Shown piece by piece: positions 46,518 through 56,078 of a stretch of 60,852 nt of DNA. Both the position numbers and the translations under genes were made by a program. The stretch is from Candidatus Kuenenia stuttgartensis (GTDB lineage Bacteria > Planctomycetota > Planctomycetia > Planctomycetales > Planctomycetaceae). The DNA is taken from assembly GCA_945861465.1 (NCBI GenBank), contig CAMAVB010000008.1:1-60852 (forward strand). The letters run 5' to 3'. The first letter of the stretch is position 1. The number at the start of each line of letters is the position of its first letter. The notes below the pieces were generated by a model, which ran no database searches, was not told the origin of the DNA, and saw nothing but the letters and a program-made list of their open reading frames with translations.

Positions 46518-47081
46518 TCAATTAGCGGTGAGTGATTCTTCAACTTTAAAGAACGGCATTCCGAACGCACTCAGCAGAGCCCTGCCTTCGTTGTCTGTTG
46601 CTGCCGTTGTCACGAAAGTAATATTCATTCCCTGAGTGTTTGTCACTGTTTCCGGATCAATCTCAGGGAACACCATTTGTTCATTCAATCCGTAGTTGTA
46701 ATTTCCGCGACCATCGAAGCCCTTCGGACTGACCCCCCGAAAGTCACGTACCCGGGGAAGCACGAGTGTAATCAGTCGATCCAGAAAATCGTACATCCTC
46801 TGGCCACGCAGAGTGACGCGACATCCGATCGGCTGACCTTCCCGCAGGCGAAATCCTGCAACAGATTTCTTCGCCTTGCAGATCTGGGCTTTCTGGCCAG
46901 CCAGCTGTGTCAATTGATCAGCAGCCTGGTCGAGACGCTTGCGGTCGTTCACCGCTTCACCCACACCCATGCTGACAACGATTTTCTGCAGTTTTGGAAT
47001 CGCATGGCTGTTCTTTCGCCCCAGCAACTGCTTGAGTTCCGGAACAATCCGTGTGTTGTAATCTTCGAGCAACCGAGCCAT
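46518..47081 (-). CDS. rplE: Ribosomal protein L5
   Basis: 187 residues, ATG 47081. Motifs: [38 protein letters not shown] and [19 protein letters not shown]. Binds 5S rRNA and contacts P-site tRNA. It directly follows rplN with a 52-base gap; rplX, normally between the two, is not there. Confidence 0.98.
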   Translation of the reverse strand: MARLLEDYNTRIVPELKQLLGRKNSHAIPKLQKIVVSMGVGEAVNDRKRLDQAADQLTQLAGQKAQICKAKKSVAGFRLREGQPIGCRVTLRGQRMYDFLDRLITLVLPRVRDFRGVSPKGFDGRGNYNYGLNEQMVFPEIDPETVTNTQGMNITFVTTAATDNEGRALLSAFGMPFFKVEESLTAN

Positions 47082-47133
47082 CTTATCAACTCTTCAAAAA
47101 CAGCAATCAATTCAGAACCAGACAACCACGCAA

Positions 47134-47502
47134 CTAAACGACTTCGCTGGCGAGACTGACAATTTTCATAAATCGCTTGTCTCGCAGTTCACGCGCTACC
47201 GCTCCAAAAATACGAGTTCCCTTGGGGTTGCCGTCATTGTCAATAATCACAATCGCATTGCGGTCGAATTTCACATAAGAGCCGTCCGATCGACGCGCGG
47301 CCTTTTTGGTGCGAACCACAACACCTTTAACCACTGAACCACTCCGGATCGCACTGCCGGCAAGACTTTTCTGAACCGCCACCACCACGATATCCCCCAA
47401 GCCGGCATAACGGCGCCGACTTCCACCGAGCACCTTGATGCAGCGGGCAGATTTCGCGCCGGAATTATCCGCCACATCCAGCATTGTTTGCATCTGAATC
47501 AT
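47134..47502 (-). CDS. rplN: Ribosomal protein L14
   Basis: 122 residues from ATG 47502 ([17 protein letters not shown], canonical). [34 protein letters not shown] and [15 protein letters not shown] are diagnostic. It forms intersubunit bridges. The frame upstream to 47532 is rejected. A 117-base gap separates it from rpsQ; I found no gene or clear promoter there. Confidence 0.97.
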   Translation of the reverse strand: MIQMQTMLDVADNSGAKSARCIKVLGGSRRRYAGLGDIVVVAVQKSLAGSAIRSGSVVKGVVVRTKKAARRSDGSYVKFDRNAIVIIDNDGNPKGTRIFGAVARELRDKRFMKIVSLASEVV

Positions 47503-47619
47503 CGCAACACCCCGATCCTGACTGTGTCCCACAAAATCACTGCGTCCCGGACGACAGCGCTGAATAACGATTTTAACACATATCCGATTTCCGAAGCATT
47601 ATGGCTCAGCACCAAATCC

Positions 47620-47895
47620 TCAGACGCCAGACGATTCGACATTGCCGATGACCGCAGCGGCAGCGACGACCCGCACCAGATCCCAGCGCTTCAACCGCGA
47701 CCGCGGTGGAGCCTCTGAGATTTCCACGGTATCGCCGAGCTTTGCTGTTCCGTCCTCATCGTGCGCGTGACAAATTGTTCTCCCGCGAATGATCTTTCCG
47801 TATTTCGGATGTTTCATTCGGCGGGCGATTTCAACTCGCAGGGTCTTTACTTGACAGCCAGCGACAACTCCGACCACTGTTTTTTTCGTCTTCAT
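47620..47895 (-). CDS. rpsQ: Ribosomal protein S17
   Basis: 91 residues. KKTVVGVVAGCQVKTLRVEI and AHDEDGTAKLGDTVEISE with RSRLKRWDLVRV are family signatures. A primary 16S rRNA-binding OB-fold protein. 18 bases after rpmC. Confidence 0.98.
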   Translation of the reverse strand: MKTKKTVVGVVAGCQVKTLRVEIARRMKHPKYGKIIRGRTICHAHDEDGTAKLGDTVEISEAPPRSRLKRWDLVRVVAAAAVIGNVESSGV

Positions 47896-47913
47896 CTGAA
47901 CTCATACCAAAAA

Positions 47914-48114
47914 TCAGGCTTTAGCGATTTCACGTTCACGCTGAACTGTACGAATGCGGGCGATATTCCGACGCATTTTCTTCACGTTGCTCGGGACGTC
48001 GTTTCGTTCTGTGGCCGCCTGCAATCGCAGCCGGAACAAAGACTGCTGAGTTTCCCGGAGCTCGTGCTCAAGTTGCTCTTCCGACATTTCACGAACAGCG
48101 CTTGCTTTGGACAT
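47914..48114 (-). CDS. rpmC: Ribosomal protein L29
   Basis: 66 residues, ATG 48114. EMSEEQLEHELRETQQSLFR and VKKMRRNIARIRTVQRERE show the two-helix L29 fold. It sits at the tunnel exit beside L23, where trigger factor and SRP dock. It lies between rplP and rpsQ as usual. Confidence 0.96.
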   Translation of the reverse strand: MSKASAVREMSEEQLEHELRETQQSLFRLRLQAATERNDVPSNVKKMRRNIARIRTVQREREIAKA

Positions 48115-48149
48115 TTCCCTGCACCTTCAACACTCACCATGAACACTCA

Positions 48150-48569
48150 TCAGATCTCAGGGCGACGTCCGACCAGACGTACCCGAACCGGCAGTTTGTG
48201 AGCCACACGCTGAAAACAACTTCTTGCTGTATCATGCGTCACGCCCTTCAACTCGAACAGAACCGTACCGGGTTTAACAACCGCCACCCAACGATCCGGC
48301 TCGCCTTTTCCCTTACCCATACGGGTTTCCAATGGTCTTGCAGTCACCGGCTTCTGAGGAAATATACGGATGTAGACTCGACCTTCGCCTCGAACATACT
48401 GTGTGGCTGCGATTCGACAGGCTTCAATCGTTTGACCAGTAATATGACCTGGATCCACTGACTGCAATGCCCACTCACCAAAGACCACAGTATTCCCACG
48501 GGTCGCGTTACCTCTTATACGTCCTCTTTGGCTTTTTCGATGCTTGACCCGCTTTGGCATTAGCGCCAT
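48150..48569 (-). CDS. rplP: Ribosomal protein L16
   Basis: 139 residues from ATG 48569 ([16 protein letters not shown]); 48560 is possible. Motifs: [39 protein letters not shown] and [19 protein letters not shown]. It helps shape the A-site tRNA region. The 5' end overlaps the rpsC 3' end by about 62 bases, a long overlap for this pair. Both reading frames remain family-like through it. Confidence 0.97.
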   Translation of the reverse strand: MALMPKRVKHRKSQRGRIRGNATRGNTVVFGEWALQSVDPGHITGQTIEACRIAATQYVRGEGRVYIRIFPQKPVTARPLETRMGKGKGEPDRWVAVVKPGTVLFELKGVTHDTARSCFQRVAHKLPVRVRLVGRRPEI

Positions 48570-49209
48570 CTGCAGTCTCCTCGTTCGAATAGTCACCCAG
48601 ATCAATCCACACCTTCACACCAATAATCCCCATCGTCGTCGCCGACTCGGCCAAACCGTAGTCGATATGACGCCGAAGAGTCGATAAGGGAATCGATCCT
48701 CGACTCGCCTTTTCCTGACGCGACATTTCGGCACCGCCCAAACGCCCCGACATCTGAATCTTTACACCATAAACACCAGAACTCATTACTTCATCAAGCG
48801 TCTTCTTGATGGCACGACGGAAACTTCCTCGCTTCTGCAACTGCTGGGCAATCTTCATCGCTACCAGTTTGGCGTTGCGATTCGGATTTGTGATCTCAAC
48901 GATTTTCACATCCATCCGGCGACCGGTCAGATCTTCGAGCTCTGCTTTGAGCTTATCGACTTCCTGGCCCTTCCGCCCGATAATCACGCCTGGGCGAGCC
49001 GTGTGCATATGGACCACAACCTGATCCCTTGTCCGCTCAATTTCAACCCGCGCAATTTCTGCAAACGCATACTTTGTCGCCACGAATTTTCGGATCTTCT
49101 GATCCTCCAGGAGCAGATCACCAAATTCACGCTTTGATGCATACCAGCGGCTGCGCCAAGTCTCCATGACTCCGACACGAAACCCGGTTGGCCTGACTTT
49201 CTGACCCAT
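48508..49209 (-). CDS. rpsC: Ribosomal protein S3
   Basis: 233 residues, ATG 49209. MGQKVRPTGFRVGVMETWRS, KH-domain GVIIGRKGQEVDKLKAEL, and MSRQEKASRGSIPLSTLRRH are diagnostic. S3 forms the mRNA entry tunnel with S4 and S5. The basic tail (KKPKRTYKR) is read across the start of rplP. Confidence 0.98.
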   Translation of the reverse strand: MGQKVRPTGFRVGVMETWRSRWYASKREFGDLLLEDQKIRKFVATKYAFAEIARVEIERTRDQVVVHMHTARPGVIIGRKGQEVDKLKAELEDLTGRRMDVKIVEITNPNRNAKLVAMKIAQQLQKRGSFRRAIKKTLDEVMSSGVYGVKIQMSGRLGGAEMSRQEKASRGSIPLSTLRRHIDYGLAESATTMGIIGVKVWIDLGDYSNEETADGANAKAGQASKKPKRTYKR

Positions 49210-49237
49210 AACACGAACCTTGCTTCAAGCAAACCGT

Positions 49238-49588
49238 TTACGAAATACCCAATTCCGGAGCGTCCACCGCCACATGAATGTGAGCCGTACGGCGACGAAT
49301 CAAATTCGCCATGCCGCGCGCTCGAGCGTGAACACGTTTGAACATCGGACCGCCATCCACCCGCGCCTCGGAGATCTTTAACCGATCCGGATTGCGAACG
49401 CCGCGGTCCTCCGCATTTGCGATCGCGCTTTTCAGAACACGCTCAATAAACCGTGCACCGCGGTTCGGTTCGTACGCCAGCGCACTCAAACCCTGCTCCG
49501 CAGACATCCCACGGATCATGTCCGCGAACGGACGAACCTTTGTAGGCGAAATTCTTGCAAACTGATGTGAGGCACGTACTGACGCCAT
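49238..49588 (-). CDS. rplV: Ribosomal protein L22
   Basis: 116 residues. ISPTKVRPFADMIRGMSAEQ and MFKRVHARARGMANLIRRRT with AHIHVAV match the family; the beta-hairpin lines the exit tunnel. It starts only two bases after the rpsS stop. Confidence 0.97.
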   Translation of the reverse strand: MASVRASHQFARISPTKVRPFADMIRGMSAEQGLSALAYEPNRGARFIERVLKSAIANAEDRGVRNPDRLKISEARVDGGPMFKRVHARARGMANLIRRRTAHIHVAVDAPELGIS

Positions 49589-49590
49589 AA

Positions 49591-49860
49591 CTACTTCTTA
49601 CCTTTTGAACCGTGCCCACGAAAGGTCCGGGTGGCTGAAAATTCGCCTAATTTATGCCCAACCATATCTTCTGTCACGTACACACTCATGTGCATGCGAC
49701 CATTGTGAACAAGGAATGTGTGACCAACGAATTCTGGTGAAATCGTACAACGACGAGCCCAGGTCTTCACTGGCTCCTTGCGCCCGGCTGAATTCAGCTT
49801 TTCAACTTTCTCCAGCAGACGAGGGTCAACAAAAGGACCCTTTTTCAACGAGCGACCCAT
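49591..49860 (-). CDS. rpsS: Ribosomal protein S19
   Basis: 89 residues. [40 protein letters not shown] and [20 protein letters not shown] are canonical. It binds S13 and the 30S head. Two bases separate it from rplV. Confidence 0.98.
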   Translation of the reverse strand: MGRSLKKGPFVDPRLLEKVEKLNSAGRKEPVKTWARRCTISPEFVGHTFLVHNGRMHMSVYVTEDMVGHKLGEFSATRTFRGHGSKGKK

Positions 49861-49881
49861 TCAAACACCCTTCCAAAAACC

Positions 49882-50739
49882 TTACAACTTGACCTCACCA
49901 TAACGCACTGAACGCCGACGCCGAATGATGGCCTTGGCCGACGCTTTCTTCCGATTTCTCGTGCGTCCACCTTTGGCCAGCTTCCCCGTAGGACTACAAG
50001 GATGACGGCCACCTGAATTTCGACCTTCACCGCCACCCATCGGATGCGCGGTCGGATTCATGGCCGTACCACGAACTCGGGGACGAATGCCCTTCCAGCG
50101 ATTACGACCAGCCTTGCCGATCACAATGCTGCTATGTTCTGAATTTCCGATTACCCCAACCGTCGCGCGGCAGGAGCCAGGCAATCGACGGACTTCACCA
50201 CTCGGTAATGTCACTTGCGCCCAGCGACCTTCGCGAGCATTCAAAGTCGCTCCGACGCCAGCACTGCGACACAACTGACCTCCACGGCCCGGCTGCATTT
50301 CAATATTGTGAACCCTGGTACCGGCAGGAATCGAACCGAGCAGCATGCAATTGCCGATGTTCGGCTCAAGATTCTGGCCGCTCTCGACAACCATTCCGGC
50401 CTTCAATCCTTCGGGTGCCAGAATATAACGTTTCTCACCGTCCGCGTACTGCACCAAAGCAATGCGACTGCTGCGATTCGGATCGTATTCAATGTGTGTC
50501 ACGGTACCACGAACACCGTCCTTGTCTCGCTTGAAGTCAATCTTGCGATACAGACGTTTGTGACCGCCGCCGCGATGCAGTGCCGTGATCTTTCCCTGGT
50601 TGTTACGACCGCCCTTTTTCTTAGCGCGAATCGTCAACTCTTTTTCCGGGCGTTTCTTCTTGTCAGTGATTTCTGCAAAATCACTGACCGAAGCACCACG
50701 GCGACCTGGCGTAACTGGTTTGTAAAATCGAATCCCCAT
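49882..50739 (-). CDS. rplB: Ribosomal protein L2
   Basis: 285 residues from ATG 50739 ([15 protein letters not shown]). The peptidyl-transferase-associated loop [19 protein letters not shown] with its conserved histidine, and [19 protein letters not shown]-type N-terminal segment, are present. Required for subunit association. Confidence 0.98.
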   Translation of the reverse strand: MGIRFYKPVTPGRRGASVSDFAEITDKKKRPEKELTIRAKKKGGRNNQGKITALHRGGGHKRLYRKIDFKRDKDGVRGTVTHIEYDPNRSSRIALVQYADGEKRYILAPEGLKAGMVVESGQNLEPNIGNCMLLGSIPAGTRVHNIEMQPGRGGQLCRSAGVGATLNAREGRWAQVTLPSGEVRRLPGSCRATVGVIGNSEHSSIVIGKAGRNRWKGIRPRVRGTAMNPTAHPMGGGEGRNSGGRHPCSPTGKLAKGGRTRNRKKASAKAIIRRRRSVRYGEVKL

Positions 50740-50791
50740 GACACCCACTCACATCCACACGACAAAAATCTTTCAGACCTCGACGCCAATC

Positions 50792-51100
50792 CTAGAAGAA
50801 CGCTATTCGATCTTCGTCGTGCAGCTTGACCACTGCTTTTTTCCACGATTTCGTATGTCCGACCACCATTTTGTGACGGCGGGGCTTGCCTACCCGAGTC
50901 TGCGTCCGAACAGCCACCACGCGGACATCCCAAAGCTGCTGTACGGCAGCCTTAATGTCTGTCTTGGTCGCAAGCGGATGCACCTCAAATGAGTATGCAT
51001 TGAGCTTTTCAGAAAGATGCGTGCCCTTTTCCGTCACCAACGGTCGACGAATGACCTGATGCGCTGCAAGAGTGACACCACTAACTACAAATGAACTCAT
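50792..51100 (-). CDS. rplW: Ribosomal protein L23
   Basis: 102 residues from ATG 51100 with GGGTGA 6 bases upstream. VIRRPLVTEKGTHLSEKLNA, SFEVHPLATKTDIKAAVQQL and GRKKRWKK-like KMVVGHTKSWKKAVVKL fit the family. It forms the chaperone and SRP docking site at the tunnel exit. Confidence 0.96.
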   Translation of the reverse strand: MSSFVVSGVTLAAHQVIRRPLVTEKGTHLSEKLNAYSFEVHPLATKTDIKAAVQQLWDVRVVAVRTQTRVGKPRRHKMVVGHTKSWKKAVVKLHDEDRIAFF

Positions 51101-51139
51101 TGAATCACCCAAACCTGAACTCGACCTGCCAACAACTCG

Positions 51140-51766
51140 CTACGCATTACGACCAAGAAGTCGATCCATCTCAGCAACTGTGATTACCAGATGACGCTGG
51201 CGCAACAACGTGTATGCGTTCAGGTCGGAGCCCGGGAGAATCACGACACCCTTAATATTGCGAGCCGACTTCCAGACATTTGTGTTGAGACCCTCGGTGG
51301 TCAACAACACTGACTGACCAGCCAGACCTACAGCATCCAGAAACTTTGCAACTGTCTTTGTCTTCGGTTCAGAACACTGCCAGCTGTTCAGCATCACCGC
51401 CTGTGAATCCTGAAACTTGCTGAGCAATGCCATCCGCATTGCCTTGCGAATCGCCTTTTTCGGCATCCGATAATAATAATCGCGAGGCTTCTTTGCGAAA
51501 GCATGACCACCACCGCGACGCACTGGCGTCCGAATCGCCCCGGCGCGAGCTCGACCGGTACCCTTTTGCTTGAACAGCTTACGAGTACTGCCAGAAACCA
51601 TGCCGCGTGATTTCGTCTGCACTTCACCGACACGGCGATTTGAGTTGTACATCACGACCGCGTCGTGCAGCAACTGATTGCAAATGACGTCAGAAACCTC
51701 TGACGGATCAAAAGCATACGTGCCACACTCTGCACCAGCCATATCTCGAACAGGAACGGAAATCAT
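51140..51766 (-). CDS. rplD: Ribosomal protein L4
   Basis: 208 residues from ATG 51766. VVMYNSNRRVGEVQTKSRGM, QKGTGRARAGAIRTPVRRGG and YRMPKKAIRKAMRMALLSKF are family motifs. In E. coli L4 also represses the S10 operon. The frame to 51787 overlaps the rplC stop and is less likely. Confidence 0.97.
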   Translation of the reverse strand: MISVPVRDMAGAECGTYAFDPSEVSDVICNQLLHDAVVMYNSNRRVGEVQTKSRGMVSGSTRKLFKQKGTGRARAGAIRTPVRRGGGHAFAKKPRDYYYRMPKKAIRKAMRMALLSKFQDSQAVMLNSWQCSEPKTKTVAKFLDAVGLAGQSVLLTTEGLNTNVWKSARNIKGVVILPGSDLNAYTLLRQRHLVITVAEMDRLLGRNA

Positions 51767-51783
51767 GAAATCACCGACCAATA

Positions 51784-52482
51784 TCAAATACGATTCTTGA
51801 CAGAACGACGCACCACCACAAACCCGCCGGCCGGACCAGGGACCGCGCCCCTGACCAGCAATACATTCGACTCGCCATCAATCCGCACTAGCTTCAAATT
51901 CCTGGATGTCACACGCACACAACCATAATGGCCCGGCATCTTTGTCCCGGCCAGTACTCTCGAGGGATCCGCACTTTGCCCAATCGAACCACCACGTCGA
52001 TGAACTCGCTTTGCACCATGACTGGCCGGCATACCATGGAAGTTGTGTCTCTTCATCACGCCCGTGAAACCGCGACCGAGAGAAACACCAATCACATCGA
52101 CGAACTTCAATCCTTCCAGCATCGTCGGCCCGACAACCTGGCCAACCACAAACCCATGAGCCGCATTTTCGCAACGAAACTCTCGCACGAAACGCTTCGG
52201 TTCGCACTCGGCCTTCGCAACCGCCGCAACACCCGCAGTGCTGCGAGACTGCTGACGGCGACCGCTCAACACCGCCACATGGCCGCGAACAGAACGCGAC
52301 GACTTTGTGCGCGAGCGATCACCGAAACCAATCTGCACGGCATCGTAGCCGTCCCGTTCCATCGACCGAACCTGAAGCACAACGCACGGGCCAGCCTCTA
52401 TGACCGTGACAGGCACAATAACGCCGTCAGCGTCATAGACCTGTGTCATTCCAATTTTACGACCAAGTAAACCAACGGACAT
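51784..52482 (-). CDS. rplC: Ribosomal protein L3
   Basis: 232 residues from ATG 52482 (MSVGLLGRKIGMTQVYDADG). GFTGVMKRHNFHGMPASHG and HRRGGSIGQSADPSRVLAGT with KMPGHYG are diagnostic. The frame continues upstream to 52605 into rpsJ; that part is not L3-like. One of the first 50S assembly proteins. Confidence 0.97.
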   Translation of the reverse strand: MSVGLLGRKIGMTQVYDADGVIVPVTVIEAGPCVVLQVRSMERDGYDAVQIGFGDRSRTKSSRSVRGHVAVLSGRRQQSRSTAGVAAVAKAECEPKRFVREFRCENAAHGFVVGQVVGPTMLEGLKFVDVIGVSLGRGFTGVMKRHNFHGMPASHGAKRVHRRGGSIGQSADPSRVLAGTKMPGHYGCVRVTSRNLKLVRIDGESNVLLVRGAVPGPAGGFVVVRRSVKNRI

Positions 52483-52570
52483 AGCTCTGCACCCGCGAGC
52501 AGAAAATTGAAAAAGACAGACCATCACAGTCCGCCAGAACAAGACGACACTAATCGCGATCAACCAAAAC

Positions 52571-52897
52571 TTAAGCCGTAGCTGTCGCTTTGATCTTGAT
52601 ATCAACCCCAGCCGGCAACGAGAGCTTGTTCAAAGCATCCACCGTCTTACCAGTGGGCTGAATGATGTCGATCAGCCGCTTATGTGTCCGAATTTCGAAC
52701 TGCTCACGTGACTTCTTGTCAATGTGAGGACTTCGGAGCACCGTGTACCGCTCTATACGAGTCGGCAACGGAACCGGACCATGAACAATCGCCCCGGTTC
52801 GTTTTGCAGTATCGACAATTTCCGCTGCAGACTGATCCAGCACAGAGTGGTCGTACGCTTCCATCCGAATCCGGATACATTCTTCTGCACCAGCCAC
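52571..52897 (-). CDS. rpsJ: Ribosomal protein S10 (NusE)
   Basis: 108 residues from GTG 52897. [40 protein letters not shown] and [20 protein letters not shown] are canonical. It is the first gene of the S10 run; S10 also binds NusB in antitermination. A strong promoter lies about 60 bases upstream. Confidence 0.98.
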   Translation of the reverse strand: MAGAEECIRIRMEAYDHSVLDQSAAEIVDTAKRTGAIVHGPVPLPTRIERYTVLRSPHIDKKSREQFEIRTHKRLIDIIQPTGKTVDALNKLSLPAGVDIKIKATATA

Positions 52898-52965
52898 CGC
52901 AAACCACCTTGAGCAAACAAGTTACGCAAACACGAAACCGTGACCCGAAAAACGGGGAATCGGGG

Positions 52966-52994
52966 ATTCTAAAGTTTGTCTCTGATTCTGTCAA
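52966..52994 (-). promoter_or_regulatory. Sigma-70-type promoter of the S10-spc-alpha run
   Basis: On the minus strand TTGACA (52994-52989, perfect -35) and TAGAAT (52971-52966, one mismatch to TATAAT) are 17 bases apart. The expected transcription start, near 52959, gives a leader of about 60 bases before rpsJ. It lies between fusA and rpsJ, so the ribosomal run can be transcribed apart from fusA. Confidence 0.85.
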
Positions 52995-53046
52995 CCAACA
53001 GCCAACAGAAATACCATACTTCGACGGAACGTCTCTAATTCTGAAA

Positions 53047-55128
53047 TCAGGTCATGTGATCTACAGCACTTGATGGTGCAATTTCATAGCGGCAAGGCTG
53101 CATAGAGTATGATGCTCGACCTTGAGAAAGACTGCGAATCTGATTTGAATAGCCGAACATTTCCACCAGCGGTGCCTCACATTCAATCACACACAGGTCT
53201 CCACGTCTGTACGAATTCATGATCACCGCACGCCGAGAATTCAAATCCGATTGGATATTTCCTAGGAATTCCTCAGGTGTCACAACTTCCAACGACATGA
53301 TCGGCTCAAGGATTTCCATCTTGCCGTCGCTCAGAACTTTTCGAAATGCGTCGGCTGCCGCCATACGAATGGCGACCTCGTTGCTTTCGCCTTCCCGATA
53401 GCTCACCGACGTGATTGTCAGGCTTAATCCCATTATCGGATTTCCGTAAACTCCGCCACCTTCTGCTTCTTTCTGAATTGACTCAAGCAGGATCTGCAGC
53501 GACGGTTTGGGCATCGCATCCGGTGCCAGCCGATGTCCTACGGTAATCCCGGTCGTGCCATCTTTGATTTCCCGCGCGAGCAACGAAACTCCGAAACCAA
53601 TCACACCAGACGGCAGATGTTTCGAAAAATCGATATTCACGTTGATTTCGCCGGTCAATCGCTCGCGGTAGCTGACTCGGGGTTTGTGGAATCGGACCTT
53701 CAACTTGAAATCACGCTCCATCCGGTGACGAATGACTTCCAGATGCAATTCACCCATTCCACTGATAATTGTCTGCCCAGTTTCGGCATTTGATTTGACG
53801 TGAAATGTCGGATCCTGGCGCTCCAGACGCTTCAGTGTTTCATCAAGTTTCTTGCGGTCATTGCTCGATTCCGGCTCAATGGCTACCGAAATCACCGTCT
53901 CCGGAAACACGATGGATTCCAGTGCAATCGGTGACTGAGCGTCGCACAAAGTGTCGCCGGTCGCAGAATCCCGCGGTCCAATAATGCCGCAAATGTCACC
54001 TGTTTCGACCATTTCTACCTTTTGTCGCGAATCTGACTGAATATGCCAGAGCTGCGTGACCATCTCTTTTTTACCGGTACGCGGGTTCAACAGCTTGGAG
54101 TTTCCAGTCAGGACCCCGGAATAAACACGCGCAAAATATAAATCTCCATGAGATTCCGCCTGCACCTTAAACAACAGCACACAGACAGGTTCATCCACTG
54201 AAGGCTTGCGAACGGTCGACTGCCCCGCCTGTTTTCCGGACGGAATTAAGCCTTCCACTGGGGGGCGATCGAGCGGGCTTGGCAGAAAGTCGCGGATGCC
54301 ATCAAGCACCGGCTGTACGCCTATATAATCGAGCGACGCTCCGCAGAAGACAGGGTGCAAAGTTCCCCTGAGCGTGGCCTTTCGGATGGCGGAGATCAAG
54401 ACATCGTGCGGAACAGAATCGCTTTCCAGGCAGGCAGCCATGACGTCGTCATCGATTTCTGACAAAACGTCGTTCAGTTCCGACCGCCACAACACGGCGT
54501 CCTCTTGACAATGTTCCGGAATCTCTTCTACGCGGAATTCCAGACCACGGGATTCCGCGTCCCAATACATGGCTTTCATTGTCAGAAGATCAATCACACC
54601 CGTGAATCCGTCGGTGTTTGTCGTCGGACCTGCTCCGATTGGAATCTGTAATGGCAGCGTCTGGCACTTCAAACGGTCGCGAATCTGATTCAGAACGCGG
54701 TCAAAACTCGCTCCCATGCGGTCCATTTTGTTGATAAAGCAAATTCTGGGCACGCGGTATTTCGTGGCTTGCCGCCAAACGGTTTCGCTTTGAGCCTCAA
54801 CTCCCTCAACCGCGCTGAAAATGACGACCGCCCCGTCTAGCACTCGCAGGCTGCGTTCGACTTCCGCCGTAAAATCCACATGTCCCGGCGTGTCAATGAT
54901 ATTGATCGTGCAGCCTTTCCACGGACAAGTCACCGCCGCTGAATAGATCGTGATGCCTCGCTGCGCCTCTTCAGGATCGAAATCGGTCTCCGTGGTTCCG
55001 TCATCGACGTTCCCCATCCGGTGCGAAGCCCCGGTGTAGTAGAGGATTCGCTCAGTCGTGGTCGTCTTTCCGGCATCAATATGAGCGATAATGCCAATGT
55101 TTCTGATAGTTTCAATGGGGCGAGACAT
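53047..55128 (-). CDS. fusA: Translation elongation factor G
   Basis: 693 residues. GTP-binding motifs: [19 protein letters not shown] (G1), [10 protein letters not shown] (G2), DTPGHVDF (G3), NKMDRMG (G4). Domain IV has [14 protein letters not shown] and the C-terminus has [20 protein letters not shown], as in EF-G. It drives translocation on the ribosome. The switch region reads [20 protein letters not shown], closer to the spd-type or mitochondrial-like EF-G forms described for spirochaetes, planctomycetes and deltaproteobacteria than to E. coli EF-G; a tree is needed to place it. rpsL, rpsG and tuf, its usual neighbours, are absent. Confidence 0.95.
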   Translation of the reverse strand: MSRPIETIRNIGIIAHIDAGKTTTTERILYYTGASHRMGNVDDGTTETDFDPEEAQRGITIYSAAVTCPWKGCTINIIDTPGHVDFTAEVERSLRVLDGAVVIFSAVEGVEAQSETVWRQATKYRVPRICFINKMDRMGASFDRVLNQIRDRLKCQTLPLQIPIGAGPTTNTDGFTGVIDLLTMKAMYWDAESRGLEFRVEEIPEHCQEDAVLWRSELNDVLSEIDDDVMAACLESDSVPHDVLISAIRKATLRGTLHPVFCGASLDYIGVQPVLDGIRDFLPSPLDRPPVEGLIPSGKQAGQSTVRKPSVDEPVCVLLFKVQAESHGDLYFARVYSGVLTGNSKLLNPRTGKKEMVTQLWHIQSDSRQKVEMVETGDICGIIGPRDSATGDTLCDAQSPIALESIVFPETVISVAIEPESSNDRKKLDETLKRLERQDPTFHVKSNAETGQTIISGMGELHLEVIRHRMERDFKLKVRFHKPRVSYRERLTGEINVNIDFSKHLPSGVIGFGVSLLAREIKDGTTGITVGHRLAPDAMPKPSLQILLESIQKEAEGGGVYGNPIMGLSLTITSVSYREGESNEVAIRMAAADAFRKVLSDGKMEILEPIMSLEVVTPEEFLGNIQSDLNSRRAVIMNSYRRGDLCVIECEAPLVEMFGYSNQIRSLSQGRASYSMQPCRYEIAPSSAVDHMT

Positions 55129-55304
55129 GATCCAGAATGACCGTCAAAAGGAATGTTTCAGGGATCGCCCGACCTGAGAAACCGGCGCGATATTTCCAAC
55201 TGCAGACGCTGTGGCACGAACACTATCAGCTTCATCGATCTATGACCAATGTCCGAAATGGTGAGCGGCCAGGAATGAAATGAAGAAATGGTCTGCCAAC
55301 TTCA

Positions 55305-55862
55305 TCAGTCGTCTGCGAGGCGTCCCAGTATCTCTGGCGATTGTCTGATGACGAGCAGTGCGTGGTGCAGGCGGGACTTGACGGTTCCCAGCGGGACATC
55401 CAGAGCGACCGCGATTTCTGGTTGAGTCATCTCGTCGACAAACCGCATCAGCAGGATTTCGCGATGCGCGTCCGACAAACCGGCAAGCGTTTGAGTCAAC
55501 TCGTCGCGGTTCGCAGAATCTGACGACGGTGGTTCAGGGATCAGGGACAGCGTGTCCTGATTTTCAGTCACCGACCGCAGCCGTTTTCGCCGCGCGGCCA
55601 GTGCGAGATTCCTGACAGCCGGATACAAAAACGTCGTAAGTGCTGCGGTGAGCTCAAAACCTGGGAACTTGCGGACGAAATACCCGAACGTTTCCTGCAG
55701 CACGTCCAATGCGTCCTCGTGGTGCCCCGTGAACCGCATCGCCAGCCGCATCACCCAGTCGCGATGGCGGAAGTACAGCACGTCAAACGCAGCCGCGTCG
55801 CCTTGATTGAGAGCTGCCACCAGCTGCAGGTCCGTCCGATTTTCGTGCGGTGCCGGTGACAT
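55305..55862 (-). CDS. ECF-type RNA polymerase sigma factor
   Basis: 185 residues from ATG 55862; a longer frame to 55955 is unlikely. Region 2: LVAALNQGDAAAFDVLYFRH, DALDVLQETFGYFVRKFPGF. Region 4: LSDAHREILLMRFVDEMTQP, EIAVALDVPLGTVKSRLHHA, a helix-turn-helix. There is no C-terminal extension. It diverges from the DUF4349/dockerin/cohesin-like/VIT genes across about 215 bases, so it may control them. No classical zinc anti-sigma domain is adjacent, but the membrane dockerin protein at 56900 is a candidate. Confidence 0.92.
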   Translation of the reverse strand: MSPAPHENRTDLQLVAALNQGDAAAFDVLYFRHRDWVMRLAMRFTGHHEDALDVLQETFGYFVRKFPGFELTAALTTFLYPAVRNLALAARRKRLRSVTENQDTLSLIPEPPSSDSANRDELTQTLAGLSDAHREILLMRFVDEMTQPEIAVALDVPLGTVKSRLHHALLVIRQSPEILGRLADD

Positions 55863-56078
55863 CGTGAAGAATTGTCCAATGACCAATGCGAAATGACGAA
55901 TGACACCGGAATTGGTGAGTGGAATGGCGCCAGCCACCAGTGTCTGCGTCGCCACAAAACTCGCTGCTTTTCTATGACTTCAACCGGTTCAAAAAAGTTT
56001 CCAGATTCTTTGAACCATTCCGCAGTTCTGCGCACTTCAAAATGCGAAGTACGTTGAAACACTGTGTGGAGTTGAACG

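Noticed and set aside
47503-47619. Internal promoter or small gene between rpsQ and rplN
   Set aside because: A TAAAAT-like element exists, but no -35 is at the right distance and no frame is convincing.
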